A stretch of 64,000 nucleotides of DNA from Candidatus Latescibacterota bacterium (GTDB taxonomy: Bacteria > Latescibacterota > UBA2968 > SICM01). Made by a program: the position numbers and the translations under genes. How positions within the stretch are numbered: the first letter of the stretch is position 1; each line of letters opens with the position of its first letter. Below the pieces are notes generated by a model, which did not search any database, had not been told where the DNA came from, and was given only the letters and a program-made list of their open reading frames with translations. Of this stretch, positions 1 through 8,638 are shown piece by piece. The DNA lies in NCBI GenBank assembly GCA_009694805.1, contig SICM01000005.1, positions 1 through 64,000 on the forward strand, read 5' to 3'.

Positions 1-141
1 GGGAGTCGGTATGTGGAGCGGATGATGACGGTCGTGACCACCCTGAGGCAGCAGAAGCGCAATGTGCTCGATTACCTCACGGCTGCCTGCGAGGCGCACC
101 TGAGGGGGGAGACACCTCCCTCACTGCTCCAGACCATCTGA
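1..141 (+). pseudogene. IS66-family transposase, C-terminal fragment
   Basis: The first 47 codons read GSRYVERMMTVVTTLRQQKR and end LRGETPPSLLQTI before TGA. This matches the usual carboxyl end of IS66-type DDE transposases (SRFVERMLTV...RQQ.RNVLDYL, then HLRGE.PPSLLP). The gene begins outside the window. IS66 elements normally have an untranslated end and a terminal inverted repeat after the transposase stop. Here beta-propeller coding sequence begins within three bases of the stop and no inverted repeat is visible, so I read this as the remnant of an element that landed in or beside the next gene and lost its right end. An assembly junction is the alternative. Confidence 0.72.
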
Positions 142-143
142 AC

Positions 144-3100
144 GGTTACTTCAGGAGCACCACCGGCGGGACATCCTGGTCGGCCTTCAACCGGCGGGAT
201 TCCACGTTCACGGGGGGCGTCCCCGACAGCCTCTCGAACGTCTACTTCATCGTGCCCCACCCGAGCAGCCCGGACACGGTCGCCTTCGCCGGGACGCTGA
301 CGAACGGCGTCTTCAAGAACCGGGGGGGGAGGGCCAACTGGACGCCGGCCTCCACCGGACTCCCCACGGGCCTGAGTGCGACGCTGCGGGGCCTGTTGCC
401 CAACCCTGCGGACGGGAATGTCCTGTACGCGGGCGTGGCGGCCAAGGGGTTCTACAAGACCACGGACGGGGGGACGAGCTGGGCCAAGAAGCGGGGAGGC
501 GTCTCCGACACGACGGATGTGCAGGCGCTGGCGCAGGTTTCGTCCACCCCGACCTTTCTCTACGCAGGGACCTTCTCGCAGGCGATGTTCCGCAGCGGGG
601 TGGGGGCGGAGATCTGGGACCCCATCGCCTCGCTGCCCGCGGGGCTTTCGGCGCGGGCCGTGGCCGTGGACCCTGTCCGCGTGAACCGGGTGTACACCGG
701 GACGTTCAACGGCGTGTACCGGCTCGACGTGACCAGCGTGCCGCAGGTCACCACCGGGGTGGGCAGCGCCCCCGTGGCCCTCGTGGCCGCCCATCTGGAC
801 ACTTTGGCGCTCGTGGACCTGGCTGTGGCCAACAGCGCCGACAACACGGTCTCGGTGCGCTCAACCGGGTCGGGGGGGTGCTGCTCCGGAGGGACATCCC
901 GGTGGGCGGCGGCCCCCGGTCCATCGTCGTGGCGGACGTGGACGGGGACGGGAAACGGGACCTGATCACGGGCAACCGGGTCGGGATGGGGGCGACGATT
1001 CTGAGGAACGACGGGTTTGGCGGGTTCACCTTCTTCCTCGACCTGTTCGCGGGGCGCGCGGTCGAGGCCGTGGCCGTGGCGGACCTGGACGGGGACGGGG
1101 ATGTGGACCTGGTGACGGCCAACGGCGCCTCCAGCACGATCTCCGTGTTTCTGAACGGGGGGCGGGGCACGTTCCTCCCCGCGCGCGAGCAGGCGTTGCG
1201 GGTGGGGCCCCGGTCGATCGTCCCGGCGGATTTCAACGGGGATGGCCGGCCCGATCTGGCGGTGGCAGACCCGGCGGGGTCGATCTCCATCCTGATCAAC
1301 CGGGGGGAGGGGCTCTTCTATCCGGATGCCCCCACCTCCGTGTCCGGCGGGCCGACCTCGGTGGCTGCCGGAGATTTCAACCTGGACGGGGCCCAGGATC
1401 TCGTGGCGGTGGCAGGCGGGCGGATCGCGATGCTTTACGGGAACGGGGACGGGACGTTTCAGCCTCCGAATTTCAGCGCGTACGCAGAGGCGCCCGCGGC
1501 CCTCGCGGTGGCGGACCTCGACGCAGACCGCTACCCGGACCTCATCGTGGCCTTCAGTACGGCGGTGGGGACACTCCTGAACGATGGAAACGGAAGGCTC
1601 CTGGCGGGCCCCGCGCTGGGGTCGATCTCCGGGATCAACAGCGTCGTGGCCGCGGACTACAACGGGGATGGCCGGCCCGACGTGGCCTCCCTGTCCTCCG
1701 ACGCCGGGGCCGTCGTCCTCTTCCAGAACCTCCTTCCGGCCTCCATCAAGCGGCCCTCGCCGCCCCGCAACCTCAGGGCATCGGACACCCCGGCAGACCT
1801 GGGCGGCCGGGTCACGCTGACGTGGCAACAGACCCGCGTGGACGAGGAGACGGGCCGGGTCGCGGCCTACGACGTCTTCCGGTCTGGGGCGCGGGACGGG
1901 GCCTACACGCGCATCGCCACCGTGGGCGTCTCTGCGCCGTTTCTCAGCCGGGATTCCACGATCATCACGCGCACCACCGTCGACAGCACGGCCACCGTGG
2001 GCGTCCCGCTTTTCTATTATATGACGGCGAAGGATGCCTCCGGGACGGCGTCTGCTCCGTCCGCCGTGGTCACGGCGACCTCCCTGGCGCAGCCGGTCTT
2101 CAACTTCGACTTTTCCAACACGGGCCTCTACAGCGTCGGTGATACGGTGACGGTCCGGGTCTCCCTCAATCCCCTCGGCTACCGGCTGAGCGGCCTCTCC
2201 CTGTTTCTGGACTATCACCCGAGGGCGCTGGGGCTGCTGGACGGGGACCCGACGAAGCCAGGCGCGCAGCCGTTCATCCTCCCCCAGACGTCGGGGGGTG
2301 CGCAGGTGCTCGAAAACCGGCTCGCCGGGGATGTCGCAGGCAGGATCAACCTCTCCGTGGGCGCCCTCTCCCCGGACCAGAATCTCTCCCTGGAGGTCGG
2401 GACCCTGCGGTTTGTGGCGTTGAGAGACACCGTGGCGTCGCTGGCCATCTCCAGTGACGCCGCAGGCAACCGGCGGACGGTGCTGATCGATGCGTCCGAC
2501 GGGTCGGCGTTCTCCCCCAACCTTCCGCCCCAGCCCGCCTCGGTCGTCATCCGGAACTATCGCGTCAACGGATCGGTCCGTTTCCAGGGCAGGACGGCCA
2601 ACCTCGATCTTCCCGTGCAGATCGACCTTCGTCAGTCGAACGGGCTCCCGCTGGCCACACCCTATGCCCCGGCGAACGACCAGGACAAGAATCGATCCGG
2701 GGTGCAATTCGCCCTCGATGGGAGCGGGAGATTCTCGCTCATCCAGGTGCCGGCGGGGCGCTACGCCGTGTTCGTGAAGGCCTTCCATTACCTGAGGGGA
2801 CGGGTGGTGGGCGATTCCATCGCCGTGGGGCCGGGTTCACCGGGCCCGCTGCTGGCGTTCCGGTGGGTCTCTTCGGCGGGCGCGACCTCCAACGAGTTGC
2901 GGGGGGGGGACGCCAACAACGACAACAACATCAACCTGACCGATTTTGGCCTCCTGGCGAAGTATTTCGGGGCATTTAACATCGCCGATGCGCAGAATCC
3001 GGCGTGGGTCGCGGACTTCAACGGCGATGGGGCGGTCAATCTGGCGGACTTCAGCATCCTCTCCTCCAACTTCGGGGAGCAGGGGTTCGGGCAGGAGATC

Positions 3101-3835
3101 TCGACCAAGCCGGTCCCTCCCGTCGCCCGCCTGAACGTCGTCCGGTCCTCTGACGGAGATGAAGAATCGTTCCGCATCTTCGTGGAGGGGGCGTCGCAGG
3201 TGTCGGGGTTCTCCGCGGATGTCGTGTACAGCTCCGAAGAGGGGGGCGCGACCCGGGGCGAGTCCCTGTCGGAGGACCTCCTCGTGGAGGGGGAGGCGGC
3301 GCGGGCGCAGGGCGCCCGCATGTGGTGGATCGTCCGGCCGCTCGGCCAGGGCCTGAGGGTGGCGGGGTATGTGAAGGGAGATCCCATCCAGGCGAAAGGG
3401 CCGGTGGAGGTCGCCCTGCTGCGCCTGGGAGGGCGGAGAAGGGCGACCCTGCCGGTCGTTCAGAACGCGTGGGTGGCGGACGGGGACGGAAGGGCGCTGC
3501 CGGCCCTGGCAGAGGCGGTGGACGCCCTGCCCAGGCGGCCGGCCCTGTTTCAGAACGTGCCGAACCCGTTCAACCCGGTCACGGAGATCGCCTATGACGT
3601 GCCGGGGGCCGGGGGCCCCGCCGAGACCGCCGGGGCGCAGGTGGTCCTGCGCATCTACAACCTGACCGGGCAGGTCATCCGGACGCTGGTGGAGGCCCCG
3701 AACGCCCCGGGGCGGTATCGCGTGGCGTGGGACGGGCGGGATGATCTCGGACACCCGGTGGCGTCGGGGGTCTATTTCTACCGGCTGGATATCGGGACCT
3801 TCCGGGATGTGAAACGGATGCTCTTGTTGCGGTGA
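144..3835 (+). CDS. Secreted multidomain protein: beta-propeller, FG-GAP/VCBS, Fn3, cohesin-like, dockerin, C-terminal sorting domain; 5' truncated and frameshifted
   Basis: This is one gene in two frames. From 144 the frame reads BNR-type propeller units (GYFRSTTGGTSW, YAGVAAKGFYKTTDGGTSW) and continues to about 860. There a single missing base moves the reading to the frame ending at 3835 (TVSVR | LNRVGGVLLRRD). The second part, numbered from 878, holds FG-GAP/VCBS repeats rich in DxDGDGxxD (about 1-290), a fibronectin type III domain (about 290-395), a cohesin-like domain (about 407-546), a prealbumin-like domain (about 566-660), a type I dockerin (GGDANNDNNINLTDF and DFNGDGAVNLADF, about 676-736) and a FlgD-like C-terminal domain starting FQNVPNPFNPVTEI (about 890-985) and ending in YFYRLDIG...KRMLLLR. 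The C-terminal domain resembles the cell-surface sorting modules of FCB bacteria. The start is lost at the IS66 junction. Probable role: extracellular surface or matrix protein; no enzyme domain seen. Confidence 0.82.
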
Positions 3836-3842
3836 AGTCCGT

Positions 3843-5226
3843 ATGGCTTTGCGAAAAGACCGAGGGCGGAGCCTGGCTCCGCCCTTATTGTATGCGCTTG
3901 TATCCCTCCTCTGGGCAGGGCAGGGGGTGTCCCAGAGCCCTCGCCCGCCGATCCGGCTGGAGGTGGCCGCCGGGCAGATCGCGCTGATCGACCGGTCCCG
4001 GGGGGATACGCTGCGCTACGCCCGCGCCGGGGATACGGTCGTTGTGGATGTCCTGGTCAACAGCGGCAAGGGGCGGCCGCTGACGGGCGTGGAGTTCTAC
4101 CTGCGCTTCGACCCGGCCTTCCTGTCCCCGGTGGATGCGGACACGAGCGCGCCGGGCCTGCAGCCGGTCCGCTCGGAGGGGCTGATCCGCCGGGCGGAGG
4201 GGATCACCAACACCTTCAACGTGGGGGACCCCACCCGGTACCGGGGCATCCACTACGCGGAGGGCCTGCTGACCGGCAGCACGACGGCGGACTCCGGCCG
4301 TGCCGCGTCCGTGGCCTTCCGGATGCTTCAAGCCATCCCGCCGGGCGGGGATGTGACGGTCTCCGTGGAGCGAGATACGCTGATCTTCCGGTCGTCGTAT
4401 CAGGTCCAGACCGCCGCCGGGCTGACCTTCCCCCTGCGCCCCCGGAACGCCCTTCACATCACGGCGCTGCCGCCGGTCCTGAACCTGCCCGCCTCTCTGA
4501 CGGTGCGGGCGGACTCCGCGCTCACCCTGGACCTGACGCCCCTGGCCACGGACCCGGAGTTCGGGGGATCGCTCCGGTGGGCCGTGACGGCGCGGGACTC
4601 CGGGGTCGCGGTCACGGTGGACGATTCGATGCGGACAGGCCCGGATCGCGCCGCGCCGGGGGTTCTCCGGGGCCACGGTCCTGACCTTCATCGCCACGAA
4701 TCCCGCCGGTTTTTCAACGAAGGGGGAGGTGGCGCTTCACGTTCAGCCTCCCAATCGTCCGCCTGTGATCTCCTCCCAGTTTCCGACAGAGGTCCGGCTG
4801 GTGAATGGGAGGTCGGAACCCATCTCTCTCCTCCTCCTGGTGAGCGATCCCGAGGTCGTCGCCTTCCTCCTGCGGTGGAGTTTCACCGGCCAGCAGGTCG
4901 TCACGCCGGCGGTGGACATCAACGCTGTTCTGACTTTTACTGCGCCTGCGTCGTGGGCCGGCCAGGAGCGGGTGACGCTGACGGCGCGGGACCCGGAAGG
5001 GGCCTCGGCCTCGGTCGCCTTCACGGTCATCGCGGACCGGCGGGCCGGGGACTTCGACGGGAATGGGGCCGTGAACTTCGACGACTTCTTCGCGTTTGCG
5101 GGGGCCTTCGGGACCGCGCAGGGTCAGGCGGGATTTGACGCGCGGTTCGACATGGACGGGAATGGGAGGGTGGAGTTCAACGACTTCTTTGTGTTCGCGG
5201 AGGTGTTTGGCCATACGACAAGGTGA
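3843..5226 (+). CDS. Secreted cohesin-like/dockerin protein, frameshifted near 4640
   Basis: The start ATG lies 8 bases after the stop of the preceding dockerin gene, so the two are probably cotranscribed. Residues 1-30 form a signal peptide (APPLLYALVSLLWAGQGVSQ). Residues about 35-205 resemble a cohesin or carbohydrate-binding beta-sandwich (GDTVVVDVLVNSG, LTGVEFYLRFDPAFLS). Ig-like segments with DPE motifs follow. The frame then breaks between about 4630 and 4665: the downstream sequence only makes sense one base over (GFSGATVLTFIATNPAGFST), continuing into VISSQFPTEVRLV and a dockerin (GDFDGNGAVNFDDFFAF, DMDGNGRVEFNDFFVF) that ends the protein. One extra base, for instance in the GGGGG at 4658-4662, would explain it. 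It lacks the FlgD-like C-terminus of its neighbour. Function unknown beyond extracellular binding or scaffolding. Confidence 0.8.
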
Positions 5227-5301
5227 TGGATGTGATGACCGATCTGCGGGAGTCAGGGTCGCAGAGCATCAGGGAAGGTATCTTATAGGAGGCCGTGGGC
5301 A

Positions 5302-6720
5302 ATGAGAAGACATCGGCGCATCATACAGGTTCTTTCAAGCTGCCTGACGGTCGGAATGCTGCTCCTGACGGCGATGTCCGGCCCGGCGGGTGGAGAGGGG
5401 CTGCCGGGGATTGCCACGATGGCGGATCTGGATCGACGCGCGGGGCTGCACTTCGCGATCATGAGCGACCACAAGGGGGACTCCCCGCTCAGCAGCGTGG
5501 AGTTCGCCCGGATGGCGGCGTGGGTCGAGGCGGGGCGGCCAGCGTTCGTGATCGGCATGGGGGACCACCTCAGGTATGGATGGGAGAACTCGTTCATCCC
5601 CTGGATCGGGGCGAACCGCTGGTGGCGGGAGCACCTCTACCCGAACGTGGCGGATGGGGAGAATGGGTACTACAGCCCGACCCACCGGCAGGGCGACTAC
5701 GGGAAGGGCGCGCCCACGCTCAAGCTGGTGGACCTCTCCGCGCACGCGAAGACGGTCGTGCGCGAGAACGGATGCGAATACTACGCGAAAATACGGGCGG
5801 GAAAGTACACCGTCCACCTGATCCAGATGCACTTCTCGGACGAGCCGGAGGCGCTGGACGTGGCGTTTCCGGCGGAGAGCCGGGCGTGGATGATGCAGAC
5901 GCTGGCGGATATCCAGAAGGGGGAGAAGGACCTCATCGTGGTGGGGGCGCATTCGCGCAAGGGGTACTGGGACGATGTCCTGACGCCCGAACAGCGTCAC
6001 GCCCTGCTGCACAAGGCGGACCTGCTGCTCTCGGCGACCACGCACAGCTTCCGGGCCTGGGTCCCGGAGGGGTTCGAGGATGGGAGCACGGTCTGCATGA
6101 ACACCGGGGCGGTGGACTATCCGGGGTACATGAGCCCCGAGGGTTACGTGGAGGTCCACGTGCTCCCGGCGGGGGAGATCGTGGGGCAGTACGTGGACCT
6201 GACGCAGACGGAGCGCCGGCTCCAGCGGGGGCGGTTCGCGTGGGTCAAGCCGAGGGGGGAGCGGATGCGGTCGATCGACCTGAGGCCGATGGCGCCGGGG
6301 GAGGACATGGCCGAGGTGGTGGGGACGCTCAAGGACTCGGTGAGCGCGGCAGACCTGGGCCGGGAGCTGTCGGCGTTGTTGAGGGCCCGAACCGGCGCGG
6401 ATGCGGCGCAGGTCGCTGTCCGGACGGGGTTGCCGAAGGGGCCGGTCACGCGGGAGGCCGCGTGGCAGGTGTTCCAGAAGAACCGGAATCTGCGGGTCGT
6501 GCGCGTGCCGAGGGCACAGGCGGACTCGGTGCTCATCCGGCTGAAGCTGACGCCGGTGGCGTTTCAGGGAGAATCCTTGCGCATCGGGGTCCCGCACCCG
6601 ACCGTGCCGCAGGTCCTCGCCTGGGCCGGGCTGACCTATCGGGCGATCGAGCCGCAGGGGATCGGGGACTACGGCCTGCGCGAGGTGGACCTGCTGGTGG
6701 ACTGGTTGAAGGGGCGTTGA
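5302..6720 (+). CDS. Exported calcineurin-like metallophosphoesterase
   Basis: This 472-residue protein begins with a signal peptide (RRHRRIIQVLSSCLTVGMLL...). The N-terminal half has the metal-site pattern of calcineurin-like phosphoesterases: HFAIMSDHKG, VIGMGDHLRYG, VVGAHSRKGYW and LSATTHSF in the usual order (D-x-H, G-D-x, G-x-H, T-H). Residues about 350-470 resemble the helical C-terminal domain of exported 5'-nucleotidases (QAAVRTGLPKGPVTREA...), so a secreted nucleotidase or phosphodiesterase is plausible, but the substrate cannot be read from sequence. The start is supported by ATAGGAGG about 13 bases upstream. It stands alone between the dockerin genes and a convergent oxidoreductase. 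Confidence 0.8.
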   Translation: MRRHRRIIQVLSSCLTVGMLLLTAMSGPAGGEGLPGIATMADLDRRAGLHFAIMSDHKGDSPLSSVEFARMAAWVEAGRPAFVIGMGDHLRYGWENSFIPWIGANRWWREHLYPNVADGENGYYSPTHRQGDYGKGAPTLKLVDLSAHAKTVVRENGCEYYAKIRAGKYTVHLIQMHFSDEPEALDVAFPAESRAWMMQTLADIQKGEKDLIVVGAHSRKGYWDDVLTPEQRHALLHKADLLLSATTHSFRAWVPEGFEDGSTVCMNTGAVDYPGYMSPEGYVEVHVLPAGEIVGQYVDLTQTERRLQRGRFAWVKPRGERMRSIDLRPMAPGEDMAEVVGTLKDSVSAADLGRELSALLRARTGADAAQVAVRTGLPKGPVTREAAWQVFQKNRNLRVVRVPRAQADSVLIRLKLTPVAFQGESLRIGVPHPTVPQVLAWAGLTYRAIEPQGIGDYGLREVDLLVDWLKGR

Positions 6721-6745
6721 GGGGTGTGGAGGATGGGGTGGGTTT

Positions 6746-6774
6746 GTAGGGGCGACCCGACGGGTCTCCCCTAC
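6746..6774. repeat. 29-bp palindrome, GTAGGGGC...CCCCTAC
   Basis: Arms GTAGGGGC/CCCCTAC with inner GACCCG/CGGGTC. It lies in the 73-base gap between the convergent phosphoesterase and oxidoreductase genes and may terminate transcription from both sides. Confidence 0.85.
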
Positions 6775-6793
6775 GTCTGTCCGGGGTGTCGGA

Positions 6794-8008
6794 TCACAAT
6801 TTCCAGTACCGGTCGATGTCGCGCTGGTAGGCGTCGCACTTGCCGCTGAGCACGTCGGCGACCTTCACGACCTGGCCCGTCCTGCCCGATTCGTAGATGG
6901 CCTCGCTGACGGACTTGCTGCGCAGCCCCTCCGGGGCGTCGATCTCGACGTTCCGGCCCGTGCTGAGGGCGTCGATGAAGTCCCAAAGCTCCAGGGACAT
7001 GCCGGCCGTGATGCCGTAGGGGAAGAGGCGGTCCTTCTCCTTTTTGTTGAGGGTCTTGAGGTACATCTCCTGGAGCCTGGACATGCTGTAGGTGACGCCG
7101 TCGGCGAGCTGGCACTCCCCGCGCGCCTGGGAAGCCGCCGGGTGAAAGATGTCGGAGTCCACGAGGGCGCCTTTACTGCTGTTGAAGGTGAGCTGCGTGA
7201 ACCCCTTGCCGGGGGCGCTGTTCGTCCAGGCCCAGGTGCCGATCACGCCGCTCTTGAAGTTGAAGATGCTCGTCCAGAAGTCCTCCCGCGTGTCCAGAAC
7301 GGTCTCCTTGCCCTTTTTGTGCGGGCGTTTCTCGACCTGCTCCACGCGGGCGTAGACGGTGTCGACCTCGCCGTAGAAGTAGCGCATGGAGTCCACCCAG
7401 TGCGCACCGCTGTCCATGATCATGCCGCAGCCGCCCAGGTAGCGGTCCACCCGCCAGTGCCAGTTGGGGACCTGCTGGGGGTCGTTCCAGCCGGCGCTGA
7501 TGGCGAACCAGAAGCGGGGATCGCCCATCAGGCCGCTTTCGTGCAAGGCCCACCGGATGGTGCGCTGGCCGATGCTGCGCCGGCACTGCTCGGCGGTGGC
7601 GGCGATGCGCCGGTTCTTCTTCGCGGCCTCGATGATCTTCTTGGTGGCCTTGACCGTGACGCCGATGGGCTTCTCGACCAGGATGTTCACGCCGTGGTTC
7701 AGGAGCTGGCAGCCGTGTACGTGATGCAGGCCGTGCGGGCTGCAGATGTCGGCGCCATCCAGGCGCGTCTCCCCGCCGAGCAGGTCGTCCAGGCCTTTAT
7801 AGGCGTTGACGGCCTCTCCGGTGAAGGCTCGAATGCGCTCCGCGTAGGCCTTCGCCCGTTCCGGGACCTCATCCACGGTCGCCACGATGCGAAAGCGGCG
7901 TTCCCCCCTGCCCCAGAGCTCCTCGTAGCCGCGCAGATGCGCCCCTGCGATGCCCCCGCACCCTACCAGCGCCAGGTTGACGACGTTCCCCTGCGATCCT
8001 TTGGCCAT
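6794..8008 (-). CDS. Gfo/Idh/MocA-family oxidoreductase
   Basis: The 404-residue protein has an N-terminal Rossmann nucleotide-binding motif (LALVGCGGIAGAHLRGY) and the family's EKP motif (NILVEKPIGVT), followed by the alpha/beta C-terminal substrate domain. This family uses NAD(P) to oxidise or reduce sugars, inositols and related compounds; the exact substrate is not readable. I chose the ATG at 8008, giving MAKGSQGNVVNLAL, because a good AAGGAGG lies just upstream; longer in-frame readings run into the neighbouring gene. It is last of a minus-strand set (TetR, ABC, DUF1854, oxidoreductase) and follows the DUF1854 gene by 22 bases. A C-terminal tract typical of Latescibacterota/planctomycete sugar oxidoreductases would fit but was not tested. 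Confidence 0.92.
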   Translation of the reverse strand: MAKGSQGNVVNLALVGCGGIAGAHLRGYEELWGRGERRFRIVATVDEVPERAKAYAERIRAFTGEAVNAYKGLDDLLGGETRLDGADICSPHGLHHVHGCQLLNHGVNILVEKPIGVTVKATKKIIEAAKKNRRIAATAEQCRRSIGQRTIRWALHESGLMGDPRFWFAISAGWNDPQQVPNWHWRVDRYLGGCGMIMDSGAHWVDSMRYFYGEVDTVYARVEQVEKRPHKKGKETVLDTREDFWTSIFNFKSGVIGTWAWTNSAPGKGFTQLTFNSSKGALVDSDIFHPAASQARGECQLADGVTYSMSRLQEMYLKTLNKKEKDRLFPYGITAGMSLELWDFIDALSTGRNVEIDAPEGLRSKSVSEAIYESGRTGQVVKVADVLSGKCDAYQRDIDRYWKL

Positions 8009-8030
8009 GCTTATGAACCTCCTTTTTTGT

Positions 8031-8549
8031 TTAGATCTGGCCTTCCACCAGGGCCCGGCTGATGGGGTCGAGCTTTCGATAGTCCGGGATCTCGTACTGG
8101 TTGCCGTCGGCGTCCCGGATGAGGATACGGCCCGACCCGAGGTTTCGGACGTCCTGATTGTGACGCCCGCTACGGATCTCGAAGGTCCGGGGGCCCCGGT
8201 CGGTCTCCACGTCCCACTTCGGGATGTGGAACTCCTCCTCGATGTTGTGGACGAAGACGATCCGGGGCGTGAAGTAGACGCGCTCCAGCTCGGCGGTGAG
8301 GGCGGCGCGGCTCTTGGCATCCAGGTCGGAGAGGTTCAGGAGGGTCCCGATCTCCTTTCCCTCTTTATCCTTGAGGATGATGAACCGCTCCCGGTCGGTG
8401 ATGGGGAAGGCGCGCGTAGGGGTCACCGGCTTGAAGATCCCCTGGCCCTCCATGTCCAGCGTCAGATCCTCGAACTCATCTATGAAGAGCCGGAGGCGCT
8501 TCGGGTCCAGGATGTTCAGTTCCTGCTTGAGGGTGTATTCCTGTTCCAT
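8031..8549 (-). CDS. DUF1854 family protein
   Basis: The 172-residue cytoplasmic protein is acidic and beta-rich, with IFKPVTPTRAFPITDRERFI, LERVYFTPRIVFVHNIEEEF and GPRTFEIRSGRHNQDVR. I recognise it as DUF1854. From memory, members of that family are often encoded next to ABC transporters, some in cyanophycin-metabolism clusters. Here it directly follows an exporter-type ABC gene and precedes an oxidoreductase, so a role as an accessory factor of the transporter is a reasonable guess. No signal peptide or membrane segment is seen. The start lies immediately beside a heptamer repeat array (8555-8633), and no strong ribosome binding site is visible between them. Confidence 0.85.
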   Translation of the reverse strand: MEQEYTLKQELNILDPKRLRLFIDEFEDLTLDMEGQGIFKPVTPTRAFPITDRERFIILKDKEGKEIGTLLNLSDLDAKSRAALTAELERVYFTPRIVFVHNIEEEFHIPKWDVETDRGPRTFEIRSGRHNQDVRNLGSGRILIRDADGNQYEIPDYRKLDPISRALVEGQI

Positions 8550-8554
8550 AAGAT

Positions 8555-8633
<79 letters not shown>

Positions 8634-8638
8634 TTTTT

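Noticed and set aside
560-2788. 742-codon minus-strand frame opposite the dockerin gene
   Set aside because: Low-complexity shadow of the FG-GAP repeats; the plus-strand frame has recognisable domains.
144-5226. Cellulosome scaffoldin
   Set aside because: No carbohydrate-active enzyme or classic scaffoldin repeats; dockerin-like modules are common in unrelated secreted proteins.
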